DNA of 64,000 nucleotides, from assembly GCA_021234155.1 (NCBI GenBank), contig JAJEKV010000016.1:21641863-21705862 (forward strand), written 5' to 3'. Position numbers and translations under genes: made by a program. Position 1 is the stretch's first letter; every line of letters begins with the position of its first letter. Positions 33,161 to 44,207 of the stretch are shown here, piece by piece. Source of the stretch: Isoetes taiwanensis. Taxonomy: Eukaryota; Streptophyta; Lycopodiopsida; Isoetales; Isoetaceae. The notes under the pieces were generated by a model. It ran no database searches, was not told where the DNA came from, and worked only from the letters and a program-made list of their open reading frames with translations.

Positions 33161-34144
33161 TCCAAGCCATATCTGTAGCAGAATTTGTTGATTTGGATCC
33201 AATGAAAGAAGAATATGTGAACGACCCCTCCTTTGTTGTTCCGTATGCACAGGTACAAAAGGAGGGAAGAGACCTTTTGGCAGAGTATAGAATCCATAAT
33301 GGGATCTTATTCTACCGGAATCGTACTTGTGTTACACAAGCATGTAGGTTGAAAGTGATACATGAATGTCATGAACCTCCTTATTCCGGACATAGAGGAA
33401 CTCAAGCTACTTTGGCAACTGTGAAACGACATTTTTTTTTGGCCAAAACTTGAAAGGGATGTAAGAAAGTATGTTAAAGCATGCCTTGTTTGTCAACAAA
33501 TAAAAGCTTCTACTGGTAAGCCTGCCGGATTAGTTCAACCCTTGCCTATTCCAGAAAAACCATGGAAGCATATTACCATGCATTTTATTCAAGGGTTACC
33601 AAAGACCATCCACAAGAATGATCAAATTTGGACAGTGGTAGACAGATTGTCTAAACAGGTTCATTTTATTCCCTGTAAATCCAACATGACTGCGCCACAG
33701 GCAAGCAAGATTTTCTTAAAGGAAATATTTAAGATCCATGGAATGCTAGATGCAATCATAACGGATAGGGATCCCCTATCCTGTAGTAGATTTTGGGTTG
33801 GGCTTATGAAACATTTAGGCACGACTCTAAAGTTTTCCACCGCTTATCATCCCCAGACGGATGGCCAATCTGAAGTGGTAAATCGAGTTATTGAAGATAT
33901 GCTGAGAGCTTATGTTGCAGAAAGACAAAGCCAGTGGGAGGAATACCTTTATCTTTTAGAGTTTGCCTATAATAACATTGTGCACTCAGTTACCCAAAGA
34001 ACTCCCTTTGAAATAGTATATAGATATTCCTTGGAGTCCCCAATTGCAAAACTAGGGGGAGAAGTACCTGCTTCCGATGAAGCCGCTACAGATTTTGCAG
34101 ATATCTTACGGGAGGTAAAGGTACGAATCCAGAAAAGCCAGGAA
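33161..34144 (+). pseudogene. Gypsy integrase, first catalytic Asp replaced
   Basis: A zinc-binding H-H-C-C region (HECHEPPYSGHRGTQATL, about 33361) is followed by the core from 33542. In the core ITMHFIQGLP has His (codon 33581-33583) where the catalytic Asp of MDF is expected. IITDRDPLSCSRFW and YHPQTDGQSEVVNRVIE keep the second Asp and the Glu. A frameshift near 33450 separates the two parts. The frame is cut at 34144 by the DNA transposon and continues at 41106. Confidence 0.85.
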
Positions 34145-34178
34145 GGTGTAAATATGATAATGCTACCCAAAAAGCACC
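34145..34178 (+). repeat. Left terminal inverted repeat
   Basis: 34-bp TIR. It differs from the right TIR at about three positions, one being the length of the A run before GC. It is followed by the subterminal motifs AAGTGCT, AGGTGCTT and AGGTGCTTTT at about 34186-34213. Confidence 0.9.
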
Positions 34179-34418
34179 GTCTGGACAAGTGCTATAGGTG
34201 CTTGAGGTGCTTTTTACTCGATGAATTTTCGTTCAACGACCTCGGGGGTTGTTACTTCAGAAATAATATGCATGTTCCGGTTGGGGAGGGATCGATGACA
34301 TGGATGTCCCCGCGCAAATTGCCAGAGCAATCCTCATGTTTGGCGGGATCTCAAGTTGGTGGGATTCTTGAGGAAAGTTTTCTTTCTTGGATTGTCATTC
34401 TTCCCAAGCTCCGTTATC

Positions 34419-37400
34419 ATGGCTAAAAATTCACTGGCAATTCTCAATTCTAATTCCAATCCCAATCCCAATCCCAATCCCAATTCCAGTTCTCCATTGC
34501 ACCTCTATTTTATGGCCAATTTTGAAAGTCTTGATGATCAGAAGAGGAGAATTTATCTGGAATTTGAAGCCAACGGAAAAAGAGAATCGAGAAAGAGAAT
34601 GAAAGAAAGGGAAAAGGAAAACATTCCACCAAACGAGAGGAAGAGAAAACAATGGCTTAGTGAAAGAAGATTGCAGGAACTCTCAAAAGAGTTAGATGAT
34701 TCTTTTAATCACATTGTCAGGAACGTTGCTGAGGATTTGGATAAAGGGAAAGTTCTTCAAAAACTTTTCAAGAGAAACAAACATTTGCCATTGCAAGCAG
34801 ATGTACCAGATCCCAGGGATATTGCTATAATGAAAACCATGATTGTGAATGTTAGAGAGACAATGCAGGCACAAAAAATGCAAAGAACAACTGATGTCCT
34901 CCAAGCAAGAAAGAGCACCCTTCAAATGGCAGCATCTTCGATAGGAGGAATTAATCAATCTGCAATTTCAAGGGTTCTATCTGTTCCAAGAAAAACTATT
35001 GCCATGGCATTTAGAAGACGTATATTTGCAGAGTGTGAAGCTGGACCTTGATCAATATTTGGAAGGATGAGAAGAAGTGACGCATTTTCAGCTGAAGAAA
35101 TATCCACGGTGAGGAAGTTTTGGGATGAAAATACTAGAGTCTCACCTTATAAGAAGCATGTGAGGAAGCATTTGGCTGAAAATGGTGATAAAATTGATCA
35201 TCCTATTCATTTGCTAGAGATTACACAGGTAATAGTTTCGACCAGAAATTTGGAATGTTGTGCACTAATTCTTTCATTCACTTTATAAAATAACTAAATT
35301 TATTATTGTAATTGTGTTCAGGTACAATTGTACCTTGCTTTCAAGAAGGAACATCCTAATATAAAGATGTCCCAGCAGGCTTTTGAAAAACTGAAGCCAA
35401 GCTATGTAAGAAAACTTCAAGAAAGGGAGACTTGTTGTTGCCAATACCATTTGCACTTAGAATTTACAAGGCAGGCCATCAACAATATGAGGACAGATCC
35501 TTATGGTGTTCATAAGGATTGTAAGTGTCAGTGCAAGGTTTATGGACCAGGTCTAATCTGCATGGCTAAGGAGAACACCATCAGATCAAGTAGTGATTAT
35601 TGGAGAATGGTGGTCTGCCAAAAGGATGAGAGTGATGAGTGGCATAAGCATGTGTGTCTGATGCAGACTTGTACAAAATGTGGTTTAAAGAAGTGAGTAC
35701 ATGGTTTCCTTTGTTCCAAACCTATAATTTTGCTTTCTATTTACCATGTTCGCTATAATGTATTGTAGGCTGGCAACATGTCCTAAGGAGAGGAATAAGA
35801 ACAAGACTTACAATGTGAATTGGAAAGTATTTGAGAAGGTAATGACTTGTGAATTGGAAAGTATTTGAGAAGGTAATGACTTTCAAATTAGATTGCAAAG
35901 TGCATTTAGTGACTTCATTAAATATGATTCAATCATATGACTTCCATATCAGGAGCTGATAAATTGGCCTTAACATGACAGGTAGAAGTCCAAAGGAAGA
36001 AGACATTGAAGTCATCTAAGAAACCTCCAAAGGTTACAAAATTGGCCTATAAATTGGGTAGTCCTTTGAATTTAATGAGCATGCAAGAAAGACTTTGAAA
36101 TCTTTTGTACCTCATAATTATAGAGCTCATTGGCAAGCCAAGGAATTCAGGAAATGCTTGGCAACACTTCAAGATGATACCATTGTTTCTGTCATAGATT
36201 TTGCTGAAAATTGTGGATTTAAGATCCAGCAAGAAGCTCAATCCTGTCATTGGCATACTGACCAGGTGTCAATTCTAGTGCATATAACCTATAGGAGGAT
36301 GAAAAAGGAAGAAGAAGAAGAAAGAAAAAAGAAAGAGGAAGAGAGCTCATGCAAGAAGAACAAGAACTTGGCCAAAGAGAAAAGGAAACAAAGTCTCCAA
36401 GGTATTGTGAAGGAAACTCATTTCTATATTAGTGATGACAAATCAAATGACACAGAATATGCCCAACATTGTCTACAAATGCATGCTGATTAGTTGCAAA
36501 GTATTGGAGCTAAATATAAAAAACATGTGTTTTGGAGTGATGGATGTTCTTCACAATTCAAGTCTTCGAGACCATTCCACTTTCTTGGTAGATTTTATGG
36601 GAGAATGGGCAAGGATCTTCTATGGAATTTTTTTGCTAGCTCACATGGGAAAGGTGAGCATGATGGTGTTGGAGCAATTATAAAGAGGATGCTAACTCAA
36701 GAGCTAATGAAGTATAATGGATGGAAACTACAGTGTGCAAAGGAGGTAGTTGCTTTTCTTAAATGGCACTTTGAAAATCATCCATCTGATCATGACATCA
36801 AAAGGTATAATTTTGTAGTGTTTTACAATTTTATCAGACATTTCAGCACTTCAAGCAATCGTCAAAGACTTAAAGCACTTGCTTTTCATATTGTTACAGG
36901 TATTTCTGGGAGGTAGAGTCTTCAAAGATAGATAGATCAGAAAGATTGGAATGCCATACTTTAAAGGGAACTCAATTGCTCCACTCCATAAGACCATGTG
37001 ACAAGGAGCATTCAATTTAAGTGGGACAAATGCATCAATATGAGTCGAATTGGTGTTTGGGCAACCATTGAGTTGAGGTTGAAGGATCCTAAGAATACAG
37101 GTGATAGCAATGATTTGCAAAAAGATGACGAGTATGATGTTGAGGAAGAAGAAGAGGATGAAGATGATGTAATTAGTTCTATGATAGAAGTGGGTGACAA
37201 TTTTGCTGTAAATGCTGAAGAAGGGAGTGAAGAAGGGGTAGATTTTTATGTACTTAGATGCACTGAAGCAAAGAATACTTTGCTAGAAGATTATAAGGAT
37301 GGATGGGGAAATGTATTTGGGATTGAAGAAGTTATTGTGTCAGGACATTATTATAAACAAATTGATGGTGGTCTAAGGTTTCAACTATTGCAGAATAAGC

Positions 37401-37537
37401 CAGTGGCCAGTGTATACAGCCATCTCGTTAGACTTTCTAAATTTGACATGATTGCAGATGAAGATGACTCAGACTTGTATTTCATGGCAGAAGAAACTTG
37501 CCAGCAGATCATGAGTAGTCTACCACCTGCATCATAG
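34419..37537 (+). pseudogene. DDE-like transposase of the nested transposon, multi-exon
   Basis: The ATG at 34419 opens a Lys/Arg-rich N-terminus. Introns with GT-AG ends are visible at 35229-35321, 35693-35768 and 35839-35981. The Cys-rich middle (CCCQYHLHLEF, DCKCQCKVYG, CLMQTCTKCGLKK) may bind zinc. The later part has IVSVIDFAEN, CHWHTDQVSILVHITYRR, HFYISDD, then VFWSDGCSSQFKS (about 36528-36566) and SSHGKGEHDGVGAIIKRM. I associate this order with uncharacterised DDE transposase-like proteins of plants and invertebrates; the acidic residues are candidate catalytic sites. The C-terminus is acidic. Damage: TGA at 35049-35051, TAG at 36491-36493 and a frameshift near 37010. A 35-bp tandem copy of the exon 3 end and donor sits at 35838-35875. 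Confidence 0.7.
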
Positions 37538-38039
37538 AAGGTAATTTGTACAAAATCATTTCTACAGTTTAAATGTGGAAATCATTTCTGTATCAATCTG
37601 CCAAATTGAGGCATATCTGCAGTTTAAATGTGAAAATACATTGAAATAGCTAGACAACAACACTTTACTACTAAAAATGTAACTGAATGAAAACAGAGCA
37701 AGACACTGAATGTTAAAAGAGCAAGACACACAAAATTGAGCTGAACTGTGAATCTGTTAGCTTGAGGCCTGCAATGTCTTTAAAGTATTGGACAAACTTG
37801 AAGCAAGAATAACAAAATAACAAGATAACAAAACATAACAGAATTGAGGCAAAGTTTTACTCGTATAGTATTACAAAGTGTTTCACAAAATTGAGGTCTC
37901 AGCCTCTATGTCAAAGTTTTCACAAAATTGAGGCATATCTGCACTCATATACTATTACAAACAGTTTCACAAAATTGAGGTCTCAGCCTCTATGTCAAGG
38001 TTTTCACAAAATTCACATGTATTTACAAGAAGTATTCTT
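37538..38039. repeat. Intergenic part of the transposon with tandem repeat
   Basis: This lies between the convergent genes. A unit of about 80 bp (TTTCACAAAATTGAGGTCTC...GCCTCTATGTCAA) occurs twice at about 37878-38010. It probably represents the two 3' UTRs. Confidence 0.6.
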
Positions 38040-38592
38040 CTAGGCAATAGTCAAATATTTCGTCATCTGCTCCAACTGATCAGCACTGAAATGTTTATCA
38101 AAACCATCCACTAACCACTTAATCTGACCCTTGCAGTAAGCTCTAACTAATAATCTCTGATCCTGACCAATTTATTGCTGAAATAGTGCATCCAGAACAC
38201 CTAGGGATGTTCTTGTAAAAGCCTCTGCCCTAGAATTTATCTTCAAAATTGCAGAAAGGTCTTCAACCTGTGCAACTTGTCTAATCATTGGAAGCAAATA
38301 AGAGTTAAGAATATCATCATGAGGATCACTCATAAAAGTAGGCACCATGATGGATGTGAATGGTGGGGACATGTATGTCTTGTATACTTCATCATCTGCA
38401 AGAACCACATTATTTCCATATTGTGGAAAAGCTTCATACACCTTATGAAGTTGCTTCATGAATACTGGATTTGCAGATTCGAGTGGCCATTTGAAAGGCA
38501 TCTCATCACAATATTTCTGGTCCCACACAAATACAAGTTTACCTTTGGTAAAAGGACAGACAACATCAAGAACACAACACGACCAATTTGTT
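38040..38592 (-). pseudogene. FCP1/NIF-type phosphatase C-terminal half carried by the transposon
   Basis: On the minus strand: LTNWSCCVLDVVCPFTKGK, then KLVFVWDQKYC, FMKQLHKVYEAFPQYG and NNVVLADDEVYK, followed by PPFTSIMVPTF. This is the second half of the NLI-interacting-factor (FCP1-like, HAD) phosphatase fold, with the WxQ strand and the DD-Y-K metal-binding loop. The N-terminal DxDxT nucleophile motif is missing here and is not found nearby. A TAA at 38172-38174 interrupts the frame, which then runs on to the TAG at 38040. It lies within the TIRs and in line with the accessory gene at 38.9-40.8 kb. That suggests host exons captured by the transposon, or a far diverged transposon gene. 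Confidence 0.6.
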
Positions 38593-38934
38593 AGTGGTTG
38601 ATGTTCTCAAAAGCTGAGTGCTAAGCCGTCTCAGGTCTTCTCTTATTTGATTGGTTCTTCTATAACATGCAATTCGGTGATATTCAAGAAAAGAGTACAA
38701 TTAAAATTTAAGAGTAATAACCTCGAAGTTACATTGCTGAGTTGCAAATCAGTTACAATTATACTTTGCAACTCGGTAGACCTGATGTTCAGACAATTAA
38801 TTAAGTGAATACAGGATCAATAGATCCACAAAAACTTCAATTTAAATTAAAAAGTCATAAACCTGGAAGTTAAATTGGAAACAGTTAAATCCTCATCAAA
38901 TTGTACTATTTGTGAATCCCTGAACATTAAAATA

Positions 38935-40843
38935 TCATTTATGAATTAGTGCTCTCAAAGAAATATTTGAATTTCCTCTAAGAGCATCCATAATTGCTGC
39001 AAAGTTACTATTTGTACCTTCATTGTGTACAGATTTTGCTGCAGCATTACCGTCTTGTTCAAAACCTGTATCTACACCAGTAGGATCTACATTTGCAACA
39101 TCTTCAAGGGTGGACCTTATATTCTCCATAATTGTCTTCTCAACACCCTCTTCTTCCCCGTCTTTATTCATATCGATGTGCATTCTCCGTCTCAATGGAT
39201 ACTTTCTACCCTCCCCAATTTTTTTCTTGTTCTGCCTGGCCTCAGTCCCCTTTTTTCTTGCCAGTCCCAACTTCAACCCCTTTGGTCTTGCTATTGTCCT
39301 TCCCTTTCTTCTTCTCAACTATAGCATCCTTGTTTGGTGTTGAGTGCTTTTGTTTCTTTCTGTTTGGAGTATCCAACATACATTCAACTTCACTCTCATT
39401 AAGACCTGCATGCCTCCGAACCATCTGCCTTCTCATCCCCAATTTTACCACTACTTCTCAATTGCCTTGGACTCAACATCTGAACTTGATCACCTAACTC
39501 TGCAAGATCTGGCTCAAAATCAGCATCCCTTGCATGTCTCAGCCTCCTCTTTCTGCTACTAGAAGGGGACTACAACTGCTCAGGCAGAACATCTATTAGA
39601 CCTTCAATATCAGGCCGAGCTGTATTTGATCCCAAATCAACCCGAGCTGTCTTTGATCCAACATCAGATTTCTTATGAGTTAATTTAGGATCAAAAGAAG
39701 CAACTTGCTCTATTCCTGTTGGAGTATTCATACCAAGTTCAACATAAAGGTCTTCAGGAATATTACATTCACATTTCAAACATCTCCCTTCCTTCAACAA
39801 TGCAGCACACATCACATGATATTCATGTTCACCATCAAGAAGTATGAACATCTTGTATTTATCATGAAAACTTAAACCACAAGTAATACAATAACTTTAC
39901 AAAAAACCTGGTAGCTTTCTTTTGATGGTGTTGATGCAGAAAGGAGAGTTGGTGATCTGCCTCGGACTTTCAAGGTGGCTAGCATGTTCTTTTGCTGCAT
40001 TTAGCTCAACATCATTTTCAGTTATCTGAGCTTCCAATGACTCCTTCTTCAATGCAGAAGTGGATCTCCAGGTTTGCAAACAGACTCCAAAGATTCACAG
40101 GCATACTCTTCAAACATCAATTTCTTTTCCAATTCTGTGATTTCTAACTCCAATTCCTTTGTACTAATCAAAGCTCTCTTCTCGGCAATACTAGACTTAA
40201 GTTTTTCCATATTACTTCTTTTTTCAAACAACCTTTTGAAAATTTTATCATTTGATTTCTCATCAGCAGCCAGGCTAACAACAATATCTTGCATTTCTAT
40301 TCCCATCTCAACCTTTTTTATCTCAAGCTTCTTTAAGTTTTCTGTCATTAACTGCAGGTTATGCTTCAAATAGGTCTGATCTAGAATAGGCTTAGGATTT
40401 TCTTTTGCAGAAATATCAGGTTTGGTATCAATTTTAGCTTTTGCTTTTTGTTCCTTTTTTCTCGGCCTGCATTTCTTGTACATCATAACCTGTGCACCAT
40501 ATGAAGCCCAATTTATCTGATGACCTTTGGGATCAAGCAATCCTTCAGGGCAATTTTCCCAAACAAAGGCATAAGCAACCTGTTTTCTTACTTCATTGTT
40601 ACAAACGCCATCTGGATAAAATACTCTCAATAAGCTTTCCAATTTTCTTCTCAAATGTGGTCGAACAAAATGAACCTTGATTGCAGACTTTGAGTTGAAA
40701 GGTTCCTGCCAAACGGATTTCCATTGATCCTTTGTAACTTGACTTGCTAGCCAATTGTACTTCAAATGGGGCTGCTGCAGACCCTCGTTTGACAAACCAT
40801 GCAAAGCAACAAAATCCTCCGCTGTTACTGCCTCTTCTACCAT
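38935..40843 (-). pseudogene. Coiled-coil / RING-like accessory protein of the transposon
   Basis: The first in-frame ATG is at 40841-40843. Residues 1-120 have no match I know (KYNWLASQVTKDQWKSVW; VRKQVAYAFVWENCPEG). A basic patch (KKCRPRKKEQKAKAK) is followed by about 130 residues of coiled coil (ELELEITELEKKLMFEE), up to a break near 40050. After a probable intron (about 39890-40050) comes a Cys/His cluster: CITCGLSFH, GEHEYHVMC, GRCLKCEC (39765-39890), resembling a RING- or PHD-type zinc finger. A basic, low-complexity tail follows, with a TAG at 39570 and a frameshift near 39300, ending at 38935. A role as a partner of the transposase or in chromatin binding is inference. Confidence 0.55.
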
Positions 40844-41009
40844 TTCGCTTGATTGACGAAGATCAGTTCTGGATAAACGATCTATGTTGTGGGCGGGCAA
40901 AGAAATTGGGAAAAGGATACTCTGCTATAGAAAAGTAGATCAAATTTGGGACATCGAATGATTGAGAAAAAGCTTTAGGCGCGGGAACCGAGGTCGAGGT
41001 ACTAGAAGG

Positions 41010-41017
41010 TATTTATA
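41010..41017 (-). promoter_or_regulatory. TATA box of the transposon accessory gene
   Basis: TATAAATA on the minus strand lies just inside the right TIR and about 170 bp from the first usable ATG at 40843. Transcription would start near 40985 and run inward. Confidence 0.5.
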
Positions 41018-41071
41018 CCGTGCGGTCACGAATTCTGTCGACCACAAGTGCTTTAGGTGCTGAGTGCTTTC

Positions 41072-41105
41072 GCGCTTTTTTGGGTAGCATTATTATATTT
41101 ACACC
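41072..41105 (-). repeat. Right terminal inverted repeat
   Basis: Inverted partner of 34145-34178. The adjacent subterminal motifs AAGTGCTTTAGGTGCTGAGTG (41046-41066) match the left subterminal set on the same strand. They are therefore direct, not inverted, copies, as expected of internal transposase-binding sites. Confidence 0.9.
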
Positions 41106-41616
41106 CAGGAATTAATGGCTTCCAAGCTTGCAAAGAAACGGAAAAAAAGTTGTTTACAAAAAAGATCAATGAGTCTGGATTCATCTTCCCAAAAAGCGTC
41201 TGCGGAAGATGGGTAACCGGTATGTAAAACTAGCACCTAGGTATTATGGTCCATTCCAAGTTGACGACAAAGTCGGTGAGAATGCTTATCGTTTACATTT
41301 ATATATAAAGTGGACTAACTTGCATCCCGTTTTTAACGTGGGAATACTGAAACCCTATAAGGGAAGTGAAATTTCTCCTGAGATTTTGCAGAGAATGGAG
41401 CAATCAGAACCTCCCAATATCAAGGGTGATGAAGAGGTGCTGGAACCGGAGAAAATATTGACACACCAAGATAAGGAGACTAGGAGTTCTTCCTATCGAA
41501 GATATCTTGTGAAATTTAAATTTCATCCGTCCACTGATGCGGTATGATATTTTAAGATTCAATTAAAAGAATACGGCTTCTTGGTGGAAGAATACGAAAG
41601 AACTTTGCAAGAATAA
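41106..41616 (+). pseudogene. Gypsy integrase C-terminus and chromodomain
   Basis: Continues the integrase after the DNA transposon. A damaged linker (stop/frameshift near 41170) comes first, then KRLRKMGNRYVKLAPRYYG and GPFQVDDKVGENAYRLHLY. A chromodomain follows (VLEPEKILTHQDKE, RRYLVKFKFHPSTDAV). A TGA at 41545-41547 stands where this fold usually has Trp, and the frame then stays open to the TAA at 41616. Confidence 0.85.
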
Positions 41617-41774
41617 TGGCAAAGTCAAGACCTTCAAACTTTATATATGGAATTTCATACTATTAAAATTGCAATTGCTTTATTTAAATATTTAAGTATT
41701 GCTATGTATAGTATTGCTAAATTCTTTACTAACGATTGTAAAGATATTAAGTCCTCTAGCTGACTTGAGGCCAT

Positions 41775-41965
41775 CCGCTCCCATTGCTCTCCCGATCCCA
41801 TAGCAAGTTTGCCCCAAAAATCCCTATAAGGGCCAGGATTTTTGCGCAGTAACTGTGCAGTAACCAGGGATCCCCTCGTCCGGGATCACACCCCTTGGGG
41901 ATCCCATCTTCTGCATCACCCCTTTAGGATCCCTGAAACCAGGGCAAGACTATCTTGCGCCCAGC
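41775..41965. repeat. GGATCCC-rich repeat, second copy
   Basis: Inverted relative of part of 14820-15260, sharing GTCCGGGATCACACC, GGGGATCCCATC and TTTTTGCGCAG. It begins about 160 bp after the gypsy coding end. Confidence 0.5.
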
Positions 41966-42198
41966 TTTACATGAAAGAGTCTTGAATCGTCATTCCTCTG
42001 GCCTCGAAGTCAATAAAACAACCACCCGTGCCATTGCCTAGCACACTAACATGATCTACGGTGTAAGTAACATGGTAAATTTTATATAATTTGAATCCCT
42101 TAGAATTGCAATTGGTTAAACTAATGTTATTCTAAAAGGGCATGTGATTTAGTCAAGCATGAATAAATAGAATCCTTGATTATCTTCTAAATTTGGCA

Positions 42199-42220
42199 AA
42201 AAAAAAAAAAAAAAAAAAAA
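42199..42220. repeat. Poly(A) run of about 22
   Basis: A homopolymer that could be the tail of an otherwise unrecognised retro-insertion. No coding or target duplication was recognised upstream. Confidence 0.4.
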
Positions 42221-42935
42221 TTTGTGGTGAATTGAAGTTATAAAAAACAACAATTGAGATTTTTTATCATATTTGTATCATGGTTAAGCTTGGACTATGT
42301 ACCATTCCATTCTAATTTAGCACCACATGGAATGGAATTACATATTTAGATGTAGGCTTTCATTACAATAAGAGAGGCATCTTCAATTCACGGCATTCAA
42401 CATCTCTATGTCTTTTTATGACCCAGAGCTCCAACTGTGACAAGTGTTTGCCATCTTAAAAAAGATAAACTGTACTTGCAAAAGTAAGATCTATAAATTC
42501 TATAGATAGATTCAACATCTTAAGTTTATAATATTTGTCTAGTTCTTTCCATTTAAAAATTGTTGCAATAAAATAAGTAGCCTTCTATGATAGCCATGTC
42601 AACAATGAAGATGCTTACTACGACCAGGAGCAGTGCCATGTTATGAATGAAGTTGATCCAAATTCAAACAAAATGTAGCAATAAACATCATTCCAGTTCT
42701 CAAACAGATCAAACAGTCTTATCAAACATCAAAGTTATGGGTCCAAATGAGGCTACTAAAATATTGGGAATCCCTTTGTCTATGAATAATACTGTGAAGG
42801 GACTATGGTAGCCAGTGGTCAATAGAATTAAAAAAAAAGTTACAGGTATATCCATCATCATTATCACTGGCTGGCAGGATTGAAATAGCCAATGCTGTTA
42901 TAGCCAGCACCCATGTCTACTTTTCATCTGCAATA

Positions 42936-43592
42936 GTGGCAGATAAATACTCATACACTCAAGTGGAGGCAGCTATCAAAAGATTTCTATGGCAGGGGAA
43001 CCACAAGGTAGCATGGAAGGATCTGACAAAACCCAAAAAATTAGGTGGTCTTGGATGTAAATCTCTTTTCATTCAAGCCCAAGCCTTAGCAGCCAAACTG
43101 ATTTGGAGAGCTATATATAGCAATAGTCCTTCCCCAGCTATCAAACTTATTAGATACTGGGTAGAAACATCTCGACCAGTTGGCAGTGAAACTCTGACAC
43201 ATATGCTGCTAGATTCAGCCTTCTTCCAGCTAAACCCAGGTCCAGGAACTTCACATATCTTGAAAAGAACTTTAGAGGCCTGGAATCAAGCATCACTTTG
43301 TTTCAGACCCCCAATCTTGGATGCTATATGTGGCAAGATTAATTTCTTTTGGCATCCTAAGCTGGCTCCAGAACAAATAGGTTGTCTTGCTCTTAAACAC
43401 CCTCAAAAGTACAGACAGTGGAAAGAGGCAGGTCTATGTAAATATGAAGATCTGCTACAGGAGGATGGAACATGGGCATCCTGGGAACAGGTCAAATATA
43501 GGACTAAAGGTTCAAAACTAGATAAGGAGATTTTCACAACTGTTATGGATTCCATCTCTAACTATTCAAAATTGGCCTCGGGATCCAATTAG
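42936..43592 (+). pseudogene. L1 ORF2 fragment
   Basis: Longest open part of this LINE (218 codons), covering the post-reverse-transcriptase region with the W..PK..GGLG motif. It ends at a TAG at 43590-43592, after which the same protein continues (WTLNKKETYKVRDIYLALL) to the zinc-binding segment. Confidence 0.7.
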
Positions 43593-44207
43593 TGGACACT
43601 AAACAAGAAGGAAACATACAAAGTCAGGGACATATATCTGGCTCTACTTCCAAATGCTCAGTCAAAAGGCAATATATTATGGGGTTGCAGTGAAAGGAAA
43701 TATGCAAGGATCTGTGTTAAGAGTTGGAAGACCTATGGAGCTGCCAAGATGATGGTTTTCAGGTGGCTAGTCATCCAACAATCTTTGCATACTAATGTCT
43801 CAAGAGCCAAATATGATAATTTGGCCTCAAATCTATGCCCCCTGGGTTGTGGGATGGAGGAAACATCTAATCATGTGTTCCTTTGCCCAAAAATTGATGA
43901 TTTCTGAACCTGGACAACCCAGATAAACTTTGGCTTTCCTACAAATATATTGAATTTCTGGATGGAAAGACAAGATTAATAAATTCCATTAGAACTCTGT
44001 GCTGTTGGATGGTCTGGAAACACAGAAACTTAGTAGCTATCCAAAAGAAAGAGGTTAACATTAACTGGCTGAAAAGTACATTTCTGGCCGCCTTGCAAGA
44101 CATGGCCATGGCCCACAGGATTCTAAGAGGTGACAACTATGACAAAGATTGGGATCAAATTGGCAGATTCCAAGGACTGTTTAATTTTTGTGTGCTTAAT
44201 CTAACTG

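Larger units (their letters stand above)
34145..41105. mobile_element. 6,961-bp DNA transposon, 34-bp TIRs, 6-bp target duplication
   Basis: The left end at 34145 starts GGTGTAAATATGATAATGCT. The right end at 41105 is its inverted copy, GGTGTAAATATAATAATGCT; about 31 of 34 bases match and both continue into ACCCAAAAA. CAGGAA flanks both ends (34139-34144 and 41106-41111), and removing the element restores the gypsy integrase. Both ends carry subterminal AGTGCT/AGGTGCT repeats. Inside are a plus-strand transposase gene and, convergent, minus-strand accessory genes. The 6-bp duplication excludes hAT and MULE (8-9 bp), Mariner (TA) and Harbinger (3 bp). Superfamilies with 6-bp duplications are the ones to test; I do not assign one. 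Confidence 0.9.
29041..41616 (+). mobile_element. Ty3/gypsy chromovirus, interrupted twice
   Basis: Domain order gag, protease, reverse transcriptase, RNase H, integrase, chromodomain defines a Ty3/gypsy chromovirus. The polyprotein is split by an L1-like LINE inside reverse transcriptase (about 31195-32276) and by a 6,961-bp DNA transposon at the integrase C-terminus (34145-41105). Its own frame resumes after each insert. The last stop is at 41614-41616. The LTR at 27.1 kb may be its 5' LTR. No 3' LTR was recognised after 41616. Confidence 0.8.

Noticed and set aside
37012-37200. Minus-strand poly-Ser frame
   Set aside because: Antisense of the Glu-rich acidic C-terminus of the transposase.
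39023-39497. Plus-strand frames rich in Ser, Phe and Pro
   Set aside because: They are antisense shadows of the basic tail of the minus-strand transposon gene.
34145-41105. Pack-MULE, hAT or CACTA element
   Set aside because: The target duplication is 6 bp, the ends do not start CACTA or with hAT-like CA..G, and the transposase lacks their motifs.
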